DNA of 60,000 bases, from NCBI GenBank assembly GCA_009760855.2, contig WPIO01000086.1, positions 981,001 to 1,041,000 of the forward strand. The letters are read 5' to 3'. The notes below the pieces were generated by a model. It saw only the letters and a list, made by a program, of their open reading frames with translations. It was not told where the DNA came from and searched no databases. Both the position numbers and the translations under genes were made by a program. The DNA is from Cristatella mucedo. Lineage: Eukaryota; Bryozoa; Phylactolaemata; Cristatellidae. Shown in pieces: positions 22,003 to 33,094 of this stretch. The stretch's first letter is position 1. Each line of letters opens with the position of its first letter.

Positions 22003-22188
22003 CTCATCTGCTCTCCTGACTCTACTATGCTTCCTGCTTTCTTTTTGTTTCGTGAAACGAAGTCGTTTGGCTACCAAATGCGTACCGAAAGCCGCTTAGG
22101 CTGTGAGTGCGCTATATAAAACTCTCTTGTGTAACGCCCACATAGTCTCTATGGATTTGTTGAGTTACAGACAGAAATACATTACATT
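22003..22188 (+). mobile_element. LINE B 3' end between two LINE A copies
   Basis: 186 bp of LINE B 3' end: ctctcctgactctactatgc, the ccaaatgcgtaccgaaagcc block, the aacgcccacat block and the tail acattacatta. LINE A sequence lies directly on both sides. Confidence 0.85.
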
Positions 22189-23155
22189 AATAATAGTAAT
22201 AATGCACTTGATAAAGTGCCCTCATCGAACTCAATGTTTCTCTGGGTAATTTACATTTGCTGCAAAGGGAAACACGATTGAATGATGAGTAATATCATGC
22301 TTGATAAACATCATGAATAACATGGTTAGGGGTGACATGCACAGGGTCAGCATTCAAGTTTGTTAAGTATCAGCATGCACAGTGTCGGCACCTATAAGAA
22401 CATCAAAGACGAATCACAGGGACCCATTGAATGCTGTGATAAAGATTCGCTTCTGTGGGAAAATAAATGTGGGCAAGTCAGGAGATGCCGTGACGGAAGT
22501 CGGTTGTGAGTTCCAGGATTTGGGAGCATGCGTACTAAAGACACGGTCTCCAAATTAAATTATTTGAGGTTTGTATGAGGTATAGGTAAACAGTTATGGA
22601 CGTCATTCCAGCGGATGCTGCCACACGAGGGATGGACTTTCCTATATTGTGTTGGCATTGATATTTTGTTGTGTTGACTAACAAGTTAGAAAAGCGATCA
22701 GCTGGATCATCATAAAAGGATCACTAGGTAAGGAGCTAACCACGAAGCATTTAAGAAGATGGTTTTTCACAGAGGTCAGAATGTTCAGATTGTACATCTG
22801 TAATTCAGCAATGTTTTTATAGAAGCTGACGTGGCCTTTGCTTGGATCGATTTGTACGATCTAAAGTAATCCTCGTATGCCTGTCTATGGACAGTTAGCC
22901 CTGATCTTTTGCTTATTAAAGCTTGAATTTAGTAGGCTTAGCTAGTGCAATGTCCGAAGTAAACCCTAATCCATCTGGAGGAGGGCTTACAGTGCTCGTC
23001 GAGCATGTCAGCTGTTGTGGTGTTTTAATAATCTAGTTACGACGACAGGTCGGAGGGGTAATTGAGCAGCAGAGGCGAAGCAGAGATTCTTACACGAACA
23101 TCATCCATGTCAATGGTATTGAGGACTCGTGATTCACATGTGATTTTAACTAACT
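22189..23155 (-). mobile_element. LINE A with reverse transcriptase deleted
   Basis: A minus-strand LINE A that starts with its tail and 3' UTR and follows the C-terminal domain to about 22594. It then jumps at about 22655 to the endonuclease-RT linker, which runs to about 23155 (ITCESRVLNTIDMDDVRVRI, then SASPLLLNYPSDLSS). Most of the reverse transcriptase is missing. Confidence 0.75.
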
Positions 23156-23289
23156 CTAGGTTATGAAGTGGCCGTAGTGGGAATAACAAAGCAATTGATA
23201 CCATCGGCCGTGAGCTCTCTAATACCATAACTCGGCCAAAAGCTAAGATTCCTGGACGTCTCCTTGACCTTTTGTGGCCAGCCCCTATC

Positions 23290-23800
23290 TTCGAGACGCT
23301 CTGTCAGCAACTAGAGCACGCCCCCAGTTGCACACCTTCTGAGGGTACAAGAGCGGTTTTGATGTTGCTGCACAGAGATGGCCATTACAACCTTCAAATC
23401 GTGAGGCTGCTGAATACCTCAAAGGGTATTGTTTGCAATATTATAATTAAACGTCTGGACTCTGGTAGCACAGAGGCATTGCAGTGATCAGGTTGACCTT
23501 GAGTAACTTCTCCGAGGGAGGACTGGCTCCTCAATGCATAGCCCTGAAGCACAGGTTATGTGTTGCTAAATTCCACTGCCAGAGTCTCTGTCACGCAACG
23601 AGAATGGTTGTAAGCCCAAAAAATCACGAGCAGATGGCATGGCGGACAAGGACTAGGCGTGCTGGTGGCCGATTGCAACCCATTATTGATTGTTCAGCTC
23701 AGAAAAGTGATGCTGGATTTTACTCTTCGATTCCAATATTAGACAACGTTGGAGAAGTTTCGCAAGGGCAACCAGATCAGAGCAGTTTCTCTGTTTCGGT
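23290..23800 (+). pseudogene. possible Tc1-like transposase relic
   Basis: The reading SEGTRAVLMLLHRDGHYNLQ continues into IVRLLNTSKGIVCNIIIKRL and DSGSTEALQ. This resembles the N-terminal helix-turn-helix of Tc1/mariner transposases, which bind their own inverted repeats. A further segment ALKHRLCVAKFH, in a second frame, fits the region before the catalytic domain. No DDE motif could be confirmed and no inverted repeats were found. It could be an unrelated sequence. Confidence 0.35.
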
Positions 23801-23810
23801 TAAGATATAA

Positions 23811-24944
23811 GAGTATTTCTATTTTCAACTAAATGCATAAGTGTTATTTTGGTACTAGTTGGAGCTTGTTCGGCCGATTTGTAGTGGACTAGTGGTTGCT
23901 CAAAGTGGATCAGAGGTGGATTCGGTTCTCCCTATTTGCATGGCATTTGCTCCGTATGGTGTGTTTAACATCACTGCAACTACACATACGATGGGATCCA
24001 GATTTTCTTGTGCGTTAGCAAAGTAAGCAGCAGAGGTTTTCTATGTGAGACTAAAAGCAAATTCTCTCTTTCCCTATAAAAAAGGCTCGCATTCCTGAAG
24101 TTGGCAAAAAAGTCTACATTTGCGTGCTCGTTGGACAACATATTAATTTTTTCTCTGCCGAGCTTTTAATATCATTATTAATAATTTATTCAGATTGGTT
24201 TTTATAAGCTGGCCGTTATGTCAAACATGGGCCTGGTGGCAGTCGCTTTTCTTAGAGCAATGGTCCACTGGTTGGTCATACAGCTACTAAAGCAGTGGGC
24301 TGCCAGCAACACTCAGCCAGCTGTCTGGCTGCAGACAAATAACCCCTGCAAATTCGAAGAGGCGTCATACGTGCCAGATTGACCCCCAGACGAGCCCTTG
24401 AGATGGTCGTGTCCGAGGCCGTAAGCGGGCACTACTTGAGTACTAGCTTCTTCCCCCGAATCAAGTGACAATTTTAAATTACCAATGGAACGTCAAATAA
24501 CCGGACAAAACCAGCTGAAAAAGAATTATGGTACAGCTCGTTGCTCGGCGACAGGAGCAGATCGGGGAAGGACGCTGGACCAGCTGGTTCGCCGTGCTCA
24601 CCTGATTCAACAGCATTGGAGACCGCCAATGCCTCGCATGAAGCCTCGGCTGCTGTTAAGACGACGTCCTCATTGTTATGAGCCCACTGCACCCCTTCGA
24701 ACCAATCTCGTAGCTTTCCGAGCTTGCCTCAGTCCTTGCCGTGTGGCCGACTCTAGCCCGTTCGCCAGGCAGCCTGGCTCGAGGCACCTACCACTTTTGA
24801 TCATCAGGCACTGCGCCAGGAAGTGGCCGGTTTCGGGCAGCCACAGCACAGGCAACCATCTCCCGCAGAAGCCGGACGCCTTGGCTTGCCAAACTCACGG
24901 CCGGCAATCGGTATGCCCAGAAAGCGAACCACCACTGACCTTGC
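23811..24944. other. unassigned region, GC-rich right half
   Basis: No gene or repeat recognised. The part 24500-24940 is richer in GC and in CpG than its surroundings and has open frames on both strands, but none carries a familiar motif. Confidence 0.4.
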
Positions 24945-25098
24945 CACACCATGATTTTATTCATTTCGTTTGTTTTTTAAGCATGAATTTACTTACCATT
25001 CAATTGCATTTCACTTTACAGCAAATGTAAAGCGCCTAGAGAGAGATTAAGTTCTCTGAGGGCGCTTCATCAAGTGAATTATTATTGTTATTATTACT
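24945..25098 (+). mobile_element. LINE A 3' end
   Basis: The last 150 bp of LINE A: accatgattttattcattt, the ttacagcaaatgtaaagcg block, gttctctgagggcgcttcat and the tail attattgttattattac. Confidence 0.85.
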
Positions 25099-25237
25099 AT
25101 GGCCAGGGCAGCCGGTAGCTTGGTTATTGAAGGTGATGACCAGCATCCTGGCGGCTGCTGGCCATCACCTTGGCACCAGGGAGCAGGCTCACGCTGGTAC
25201 TCATCATACGCCCAAATGGGGCCAAGGCAGCTCTTAC

Positions 25238-25450
25238 CATTACGTCCAGAGTGAGCTGGTAGATTCCTGTTGTGGTGACCACCATCGTGGTATCACACAG
25301 GTAATAATCGTCCGGATACTTCTCGTAGAGAAGCGCTGCGGCCTCCCGTGGCTGCTGTTCCGACTCGGAAAACAGTTTCAAGAACTCACACTCCAAGAAG
25401 TCTGCTTCGTGGAGCACGGAGCAGGTTGTCATTAAATGTTTGATTTTGCA
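25238..25450 (-). CDS. candidate internal exon, unknown protein
   Basis: On the minus strand an acceptor-like ttgctcagattctgttccag precedes an open frame that ends at a good donor (ATG then GTAAGAGC). The exon would be 213 bp, exactly 71 codons, phase 0 at both ends. It reads CKIKHLMTTCSVLHEADFLE, then LYEKYPDDYYLCDTTMVV and GIYQLTLDVM, a balanced composition with an acidic helix-like middle. The frame stays open for about 30 codons past the donor, so a longer exon is possible. I do not recognise the family. No neighbouring exon was found. The nearest feature is the LINE A end at 25098. Confidence 0.45.
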
Positions 25451-26317
25451 CTGGAACAGAATCTGAGCAACAAGACGATGTCAATAGCCCTAGGTCTCGC
25501 CGACTGCGAGAAGAGTTATGCTTCTGACAATAGCAGAGAAGTCTCGAAGTAGCTGGTCAACTGGCTAAGACAATCGGTAGGGTAAGACTGTTTAGACCTT
25601 CGCCATTATAATTAATGAATATAATTGATCAGCAGCTAGGACGCTAAACAGAGAAACCAGGTTCTTTCCGACAGCTAGCCGATTTCGCCTTCTTCCTGGA
25701 TCCGCTGGATCATGCCGATTCAGAGTCTAGTAGCAGGCGATCCTCTATTAACCACTGCAAGCAGTGATAGCTGTTAAGGCTCTCCTGTCGCTATAGAAAT
25801 GCAAATGTTTAGTAAGCACGTCTCAATGTGGTGACTTATTAGCCTACACCTGAGCGAACTCAGAGCCAAATAAGCCTGGATTTAAGGGCAATCGTTGCTG
25901 CAGTGATGCTGCAGGATTGACGAAAGATTACTTTCAGTGGGGACCCCGTCCTGCACCTGCTGGTCAAACCAGGCTATCCTTCCTGCACTGCTCTGCTATT
26001 TTATTGCTCAGCCTGCACTTACTCCAATCATTAAAGTAATAATTAAGGCGTGTTCTACGCTGCGCGCTTTCCTGACATGTCAGAAGTCCTATATGATATT
26101 TCGCTAGAAATATATCAACTTAGTTGTTAAACTCGCTCAGGCGTTTTCAGTGCAGTCTAATATAGTACTGGTTAAGAAATTATCATTCCACAGAGTCAGC
26201 ATATATGAATGTATCTGCCTAGTAAAAATATATATGTAAGCGAAGTGCGGCTCGGACATAGCTTTTCCAGCATGTCATCTGTATTATCCTCATAAAACGT
26301 ACGTGTCCTGTCATAAA
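25451..26317. other. mostly unassigned
   Basis: Apart from a SINE I fragment at 25742-25812, nothing is recognised. Confidence 0.45.
25742..25812 (+). mobile_element. SINE I 3' half fragment
   Basis: Contains cactgcaagcagtgatagct and ggctctcctgtcgctataga, the right half of SINE I. The head and B box are absent. Confidence 0.65.
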
Positions 26318-26535
26318 GCAAAGTTTCACTAGATGACCATGTCAGCTCCGAAGTGAAGTCTACCTTCTTTCAGTGACTCCCCATGACGCAGGGCACCTAC
26401 TTCAAGGTATTTTCAAGCACTTCTAAGCTACTACCCAATCAAGCTTGATACGGTACCTCCAGCTCTCCTGAGTAAGATATTTCCTTTGCGAAAAGCATCT
26501 CAACAAAAGCGCATGCTCGCTTTCCCGCATTCAAT
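26318..26535 (+). mobile_element. LINE A degenerate fragment
   Basis: The start matches the LINE A block for LDDHISSTVKSA (tcactagatgaccatgtcag, ctccgaagtgaagtctacct). Weaker matches to the IDFKVLSLTFRS and KHRTTRFSESNS zones follow, with deletions. This is an old, barely readable copy. Confidence 0.5.
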
Positions 26536-26550
26536 AGCGGCATGTTATAA

Positions 26551-26724
26551 TCCTAGCTGATTAAGCAGCCTCTTTTTGTATAGCGACAGAAGAGCCTTTA
26601 CGGCTATCACCACCGCTTGCAGTGGCGATAAAGGATCGCCCGCCGCAGGAATTGAACCCATAAACCTCGGGACCGACGTCGTGAGAGCAACCGCCTTACC
26701 AATTGTGCCATCACAGCTCACCAA
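26551..26724 (-). mobile_element. SINE I
   Basis: A complete minus-strand SINE I, from tcctagctgattaagcagcc (its 3' end) to cacagctcacca (its head), with a B-box complement ggaattgaaccc. Confidence 0.85.
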
Positions 26725-28261
26725 GCATGCATGTAGGTTAGAAGTAATCAATATTAGATAGTAACGGATCAATCTTTATTTTCTGCCATTCACACTATTT
26801 TTCAATCCAATTGGGAAATGGAATAAGGAATAAGACCAAACAGATTGAGTGGATGCCCTTATATGTAATGTGATTAACGTAAGAGTGTCGAACTTTTGGC
26901 AGCTATTCCAAGCCTACGTTTAGCAAACATTGCTTTGTTACTGATTGCGGTAAACCAGCGTGCGTGTAGGCGAGTGCAATTACAATATGCACGAGCATGT
27001 GAATGACATTGCATCAGAACATGTAACCGAGTTCCAGGGGTCAGAGGCCATTTCCCGCCAAGCCTCGCCGTACTCAGGCCATGCCGAAGCTTGCCATGCC
27101 GCTAAGCTAGGGTAAGACGAGCGGTCGTCAGGTTAGACCTCTTTATAATATCGGATGCGACAACAAACATAGGGGAACTAAACAAGTCTACCGGGAGGGT
27201 CCTATACTAAGTACACAATGAGGGCGCAAGACGACGCAGCAAGCGCGAACAAACGTGTTGGTCGGTCAGTCGGCTTCCACAGTCCCGCCGCAGTGCCGAC
27301 TCCGTTCCACCAGTACGAGCGTACGCCGTAAAAGATCCGGCTAGCTGACTAACTGCTTGGCTAGTCGGAGTCGACGTCCACCACAGTCGAGAGCTTCCAC
27401 CGAAAGACGCCAACACACTGGGGGAGGTTGCGGACACGCTACATGGAAATGCGAAATATACAAGCCGTAACAACGAGCGTGCTATCCAGCTCCACTCAGG
27501 CCTTGGGTACTCGTTGTCTTGCGTGCGTGGACGCATCGCCGGAGCACGCCTGCAACCATCTAGGTGCATAACTTGGCGAGACTGGGAGCCTCCAACACTC
27601 ATGACCTACTTGGCCAACTTACCTCACCCAAGAGCCCCGGTGACCTCTCGTAACCGCACATCTGGCCAAGCCATAGGTCAGACCCCGGCCTAGCCGGAAA
27701 CCCTTACCACATTACAGCCATCCCGTCCTAGCCAACCAAACCTAGCCTGGGTACATACAAAGCAAACCTAATGAGTAAAGGGGAGTTACAAGCTCGTTTA
27801 TTTATCTTGCATGTAGAAGGGGCTGGTGTCACATTACTCCACTGAGAGTTCCAAGGATTGCAAGATAGAATAGACTGAAGGCACGATTTTCATAGCATGT
27901 AAGGTTGGTTACAGGTACAGCTTTACTATTACAATCAATGGGGCGAGATTTCGTACACTTCCTGATTACGGAAAAGCCCGCAATCTACCTTAAGCTACTT
28001 TAATCCACTTTTAATTTGCTGCACGTTGTTAAACTAGATTGAATATACGCAGTATATAAAACGAATTGACAAAAGGTTCTCTCATAGTCCACTGCATCTC
28101 CGATACAATAGTCATTCCAAAGGAAAGCCAGCTAAAGAAAAAACGTTCAAATGATTTTATAAACGTTGTCAAGCGAGAGCTTTCGCGGAAAATGGAATGG
28201 CGCAAAATCTGCAGGAGTCATCTAACTTGGAGAAAGAACAGCGTAGCACCAACAAGCTTAG
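26725..28261. other. unassigned region, GC-rich block
   Basis: No gene recognised. A block from about 27060 to 27730 is clearly more GC- and CpG-rich than its surroundings and holds an open minus-strand frame at 27207-27602. That frame looks like composition-driven openness and not a known protein. Confidence 0.4.
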
Positions 28262-29082
28262 TCCTGCACTGGCTACCAGTCAAGCAACGGATCGACTTCA
28301 AGCTTTCGTCGCTCACTTTTAGGTCACTTCTTTCTTTGTCTTCAGCCTATCTCTCAGATCTACTCCCTCACCAAGCCAAGCATCGTACCACCCACTTTTC
28401 GGAATCTAACAGTTTACCGATACCTCGTACAAACCTCAAATCCTTTGGAGACCATGCATCTAGTTCGTTTGCTCACAAAGCCAGGAACTCACTCCCGACT
28501 TGCGTAAGAATATCCCCTGACTTGACAACATTTAAAAGGAACTTAAAAACACACCTATTTAGGAGAGCATTTAGTGGGTCCCTGTGATTCGTCCTTCATG
28601 TTCTTATGCGTGCTGACACTGTGCATGCTGCCACTCTCTACATTTGCCTGCTGACGCTGTGCATGTCACCCTTAACCATGTTATTCATGTTGTTAATCAA
28701 GCATGATAGTACTCAGCATTCAATCGCGTTTCCCTTTGCAGCAAGCGTGAGCAAACCGCCTAGAGAGAGAATGAGTTCTCTGTAGTCTGAGTTATCGTCG
28801 AAAACGGCACAGAACGCTAGCCGACGAGCAACACCACAGGTTTATTTCACCTACACACGGAGCAGGGCGAAGCACGACTCTCCTTGCTCTCACCCACCGG
28901 AGTGCCCTGACTCCCTGGTCATAACAATCATTAATAGCACATCCCGGCTGCTTACCACATCGAGTGTCACAGCCTACTCGTACAGAGATCAGGGGCAGAG
29001 TCATCAGTTAAATAAAACCACATTCTCTGAGGGCGCTGCATCAAGTGCATTATTGTTATTATTATTATTATTATTATTATTA
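28262..29082 (+). mobile_element. LINE A 3' end, split by a solo LTR
   Basis: A 5'-truncated LINE A beginning at the LHWLPVKQRIDFKLSSLTFR zone, with KHRTTHFSESNSLPIPRTNL and the 3' UTR. The UTR is interrupted within gagttctc/tgagggcgct by the LTR at 28781-29022 and then ends in a long (TTA)n tail at 29048-29082. The tail abuts a Ty3/gypsy fragment. Confidence 0.85.
28781..29022 (-). mobile_element. solo LTR, copy 2, with target duplication
   Basis: 242 bp starting TGTAGTCTGAG and ending AAAACCACA on the plus strand, flanked by a 5-bp duplication TTCTC (28776-28780 and 29023-29027). It matches the LTR at 15589-15824 in reverse complement, including the AATAAA. It sits inside the LINE A 3' UTR, so it arrived after that LINE. 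A single LTR is what remains after recombination between two LTRs. Confidence 0.88.
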
Positions 29083-29225
29083 GGCAAAATCTCATCAAGC
29101 GTAGGTAGCACGTGCCATTCACGAAACACTGCTTTTTGTAAGTGCTTTAAGTCGACGCAAAGGCGCACTTTGCCATTGGGCTGCACGACCGGTTACGGCG
29201 GAACTGAAGCCATCTTCAACCTCCC
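29083..29225 (-). pseudogene. Ty3/gypsy reverse transcriptase scrap
   Basis: The minus strand reads VQPNGKVRLCVDLKHLQKAV and then REWHVLPTLDEIL. This is the first conserved part of a Ty3/gypsy-type reverse transcriptase (KVRLCVDL and LPTLDEIL motifs), which copies the RNA of an LTR retrotransposon. The frame ends abruptly at the tail of the LINE A inserted at 28262-29082. The rest of the polymerase was not found on the other side. Upstream there is a stop just before the motif. Confidence 0.75.
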
Positions 29226-30261
29226 TGATCCAAACCATGCAGCAGAGCTAAAGTGATGCCATATGATGATAAAGTAAGCGAACTTTTAGGCGGTTATAAT
29301 TTATTATGAAACAGCATCAACCAGCGGCCCAGCAAAGCTAGAGCTACAGCTGCAGGAAATGGCTTGCCATTTCACTCCATCGTTTTTCTAAAATTATGAG
29401 CATATCATAAAAACTGAAAAAGCAATCACGCAGAACTTGATGGAAGCAGTTGTTTATATCCATGCACGGCTCGTATCATCATAGTTAGTAGTTAGGTAGA
29501 TAGTTGAATAATTGCTGCTCGGCGATGTCGAACCGGCTTCTAATGTCGTTGTATTGTATTCTCGAACTATCACTCAGCTATCAGATGAGCCTGAAAGACC
29601 TGGATTGACAACATCCCTGCATAGATGAAGTCATGGCATAGTTTTGGAGTTACATACTTAGCAGTAGCAAATGCTGTTTCGGCAGAAACAACAGCATCTT
29701 TACCGAATCAGCTTAGGCAGGGGCATGTCATTACGATATTATGCAATTTGAAGCACTGCTTGTCGTTTACCACACATTATTGATTTGCTTGAAATGTTGA
29801 AGACCCTAAGTTACATGGCTTTAGGGTCATGCTATGTTCTGTATAATTTTACTGCATTTAAATTGGCCAGAGACAATAGCTAGTGACACAGTTTCAGAGG
29901 AGTCTGGCGCATTGCTAAAGTTTATAATAACCACCCTCGTTTGGTGCATTGCAAGGTAGAGCGCACCTCGGTGTCCCATTTCTCTTATCATAAACCCGCT
30001 GCTGAAGGTATACTGGTTCTGCTTTGCGAAAGCTAATGCATCTCGATACATGCAGATCTTACCTGAAATTTTCATCGTGCTAGTCGCACTGCGTTAAAAG
30101 GCATCCGTTGTAATTAACATCGTGCGGCTTGCAAGACTCTAGTTCTCGAAAAACCTCGGACTAAGCTTGACTGCACAGTAGTGACATTGCGACGGTTTAA
30201 GAGCTTTCCGGTAGATCCTGAAGTGAAGAATTATAAGATATCAATTAATCGCGTGATATCT
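29226..30261. other. unassigned spacer
   Basis: No gene or known repeat recognised. A short minus-strand open stretch at 29827-30075 has no known motif. Confidence 0.4.
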
Positions 30262-30404
30262 GATTTAATCCAGCGGTCAAGGTGCTCGCCCCGACCAAGG
30301 TCTGGCCGATGTCGTGGGCTCGAGCCCCGAAGCATACGTGAAGTGCCTGAAAAGAGATGAAGTTCTCTTGAAGTGCTGTACAAATGATTTAAATTGCATT
30401 TATT
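30262..30404 (+). mobile_element. SINE II
   Basis: A second tRNA-derived SINE. The head is ccagcggtcaaggtgctcgc, the B-box zone gtgggctcgagcccc, and the 3' end agtgcctgaaaagagatgaa then gttctcttgaagtgctgtac. That end closely resembles the LINE A 3' end (agtgcctagaaagagattga then gttctctgagggcgcttta). Confidence 0.75.
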
Positions 30405-30814
30405 TATATCTATACCGAAAGAAAGTATTCGTGGAAGAATATGTACGACAAGAAACGTACAACATGAAACGTATTAAACGTACAACAGTAGATCGCTAGC
30501 GATCACTTTGATCTGCCAGGGGTTGCGATTGCGTACCTCCAAAGCACTATGTTCATTCATTGGTCTGAAGGTTGGCTCTTGCTTATAGTCTTGGATTCAT
30601 ATTTTCGTGTTGTCATTGGCTGTCTTACCTTGTTACTGTCTTTTGTGGAAGCCACGAGACACAATATATGGCGTCTAACCTATAATTCTATCACTAATCC
30701 TGTGAGCAGTCCATAATAATGTAATATAATAATACAGCATTCCAGCGTATAAATGCAACTGCCGCATTGCGTCAGGTTATAATATTAATACTAGTAAAAG
30801 TATTTGATATATCT
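30405..30814. other. unassigned AT-rich spacer
   Basis: No gene or repeat recognised; AT-rich toward 30720-30810. Confidence 0.45.
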
Positions 30815-31790
30815 ACCTCAGATAACTCAACCTGTTTCTTGGCACTTTTAATTTGATGCAAAGGAAGCGCGATCGAATGGTTAGCAATAGCATGCTCAAT
30901 AAATGATGAGAATAACGTGGTTAGGGATGACACGCACAGGGTCAGCATTCAAGTTTGTTTATCGGCAAAATGCATGATGTCAGCAAGTTTCAGCACGTAA
31001 AAAAAGTCACAGGAACCCACTGAATGGTGGGATAATTATATGCGTTTAGGTGGTAAAGTACATGTGTTCAAGTCATCAGATTCTGTGACAAAAGTCGGCA
31101 GTGAGTTGCAGGCTTTGGAAGCACACGAACTAAAGGCAAGGTCTCCAGAGGATTTGAGGTTTGCATGAAGTATGGGTAAATATTTAAATTCCGTAAAGCT
31201 GACTGCATGATGCTTCGTCAGATGGAATTGACCCGATAGAAAGAAAAATGACTTGCTTGACTGGGAGCCACTGCATGTCGGCGAGAAGCGGTGAGATGTG
31301 GCTACTGCGACGCTCATGAAAGACAAGCCTAGCGGCAGAGTTTTACACTAGCTGTAAGCGCCTGAATGCATAGGCCGGTAGACCGACAAGCAGTGAGTTA
31401 CAGAAGTCAAGACTTGCAAGGACCAATGCAAGGGCAAATTTAGATGCGGTATCCACGTCTACACAAGTCTGAATTTCAGCAATGTTAAGTAGCTGGAAGT
31501 AGACAGACTCAACTGTGGAGCTGATGTGATCGTCCAATGAAAGGCCACTTTGGAACATGACATCTAGATTTCTTGAAGATAAACAATCGATATGTAGTCA
31601 GTGACGAATTTGAGCGTTTGCCTTTCAAATTTCTGTATCACACTTGGTTTGCACATAGCTAGTAAGTTGGTTCTAAGTTTGATGCCACCCAGTTTTCTGC
31701 CATTAATCCGTGAATAATTCATAACGAATAATAAATCATGACCCAAGTCACAAGTCACTGCTTTGACAGTCAAGCAAGGTTTGGAAACAA
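30815..31790 (-). mobile_element. LINE A 3' half
   Basis: A minus-strand LINE A from the 3' UTR (lacking a clean tail) through the C-terminal domain. In translation it shows FQSGLSLDDHISSTVESVYF, SLDFCNSLLVGLPA and, near the right end, CKPSVIQKFERQTLKF. It is frameshifted and truncated before the catalytic part of the reverse transcriptase. Confidence 0.8.
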
Positions 31791-32885
31791 TTATGGCAAT
31801 GACAGTCAGAATTCCTAACTTCATCTTTGAATATCATTTACCCAACTAGAAATCCGATAATAAAAGAAGAGGGACTTCTTTGCGGGAAAAAGCACACAAG
31901 GCCGTAACAATTGACATTCTGTAGACATTTATTTTGCCATTCCGACTCGTCTACTTGGTAATTAAATTAATCGCGTTTGTTTTTCTTTTGCATACATCTC
32001 ATTATTTTCTTCTGGGCTGTTTCTTTAATTTACTGCAATTCAGTCATGAATCTGTGTGCTATAGCTAATACTTCAAGTTTTCAAATCATTAGTATATTCC
32101 AACTTTTATTAAAATGTCATCGTTTGGTAAAATGTGCTGGAGTGCACTTGGAACGCTCACCCTACATGATGCCACCGAAAGTAATGTTGTTAACGGCTGG
32201 CGAGTTCCAGCCAACCACTTGAAAAACTACATCGCTGTGACATGTTTCTCTACATATATATATGCAAGAAAGATCCACTACCGACATTACTACATTTTGG
32301 TGCTTCAGTGCCGAGACGTTGGAAGGATCTGCACAGGCAGGTTTGGAGTTCTCCCCCGTTACCATCGAAGTTTATTTACGTGTGCGGCTGGCGTCGCTTG
32401 ATGGGCCTGGCAGGCACGTGTTTGATGGGCCCGGCACGGCACGTGTTTGATGGGCCTACATCGTCTGACGACATCTCAAGTTGCCTTTGCTATTAAGGCC
32501 ACCCAGTCCAGGGTCAGAGCTCTTACTGTATCAGGAAAAGGAACAAGCGCGATACAAGCACTTCTTTCCGACGAGTACCGCTAGGATTGCAGATTCCGCT
32601 CTGCCAATTTTAGTGCCGGAAGCGAGAGCAGGAGTTGGAGAAAATGAAAAAGAGTTCGGAGAAATAAACGACATGCTCGCTAATACATTCTCTTGGTAAA
32701 AACGGAAATCCAATCACTATGCAGCTCGAATTTCCATTCATTCAGCTTTGAAAAATGTCGTAAAAACGTCGGTAGCTTGATAATGCATATTTAAAGTAAA
32801 ATAAATTAAGTGAAAACAGGACTCCAATTAACAGTATTGAAGTGTGACTGGATGATTAGGATATTTTCTAATACTCCTTAGCTTA
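31791..32885. other. unassigned region
   Basis: No gene recognised. It contains a three-unit mini-repeat at 32398-32462. An open frame at 32481-32699 has no known motif. Confidence 0.4.
32398..32462. repeat. mini tandem repeat
   Basis: Three imperfect units share the word cacgtgtttgatgggcc or its shortened form cttgatgggcc, with a period of about 21-25 bp. Confidence 0.6.
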
Positions 32886-33060
32886 ATAATAATAACAATT
32901 GCAACACGTTTATATAGCACCGTCGATGAAACCGTCATAGGTGCTAATAAAATATGGCAAACTTTTTCTGGCCAAGCTGGCACTTTGAACGAGGAGGCCG
33001 AAGGCAGACAGCGAAGAAAAGCTTTCCAATTTTGGGGAAGGGCTTCTGCAGGAGTATGTC
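32886..33060 (-). mobile_element. third LINE/SINE 3' end type
   Basis: On the minus strand this segment ends cggtgctatataaacgtgtt followed by gcaattgttattattatt. That is the general shape of an L2/CR1-type 3' end, but the body (cttccccaaaattggaaagc and the sequence after it) does not match LINE A, LINE B or either SINE. Confidence 0.45.
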
Positions 33061-33094
33061 AACAATACTTTCAATAATAAATAAATCATTAATA

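Noticed and set aside
22704-22730. SINE I head (cactaggtaagg)
   Set aside because: The word belongs to the LINE A linker, where it corresponds to a catcaggtaaggagct stretch in the other copies; the rest of the SINE is absent.
24485-25030. 181-codon open frame as a gene
   Set aside because: It runs into the LINE A 3' end, has no recognisable motif and is rich in Arg, His, Pro and Cys as expected from GC-rich noncoding DNA.
29004-29090. poly-Asn tract in a host protein
   Set aside because: It is the complementary reading of the LINE A (TTA)n tail joined by insertion to a gypsy RT scrap.
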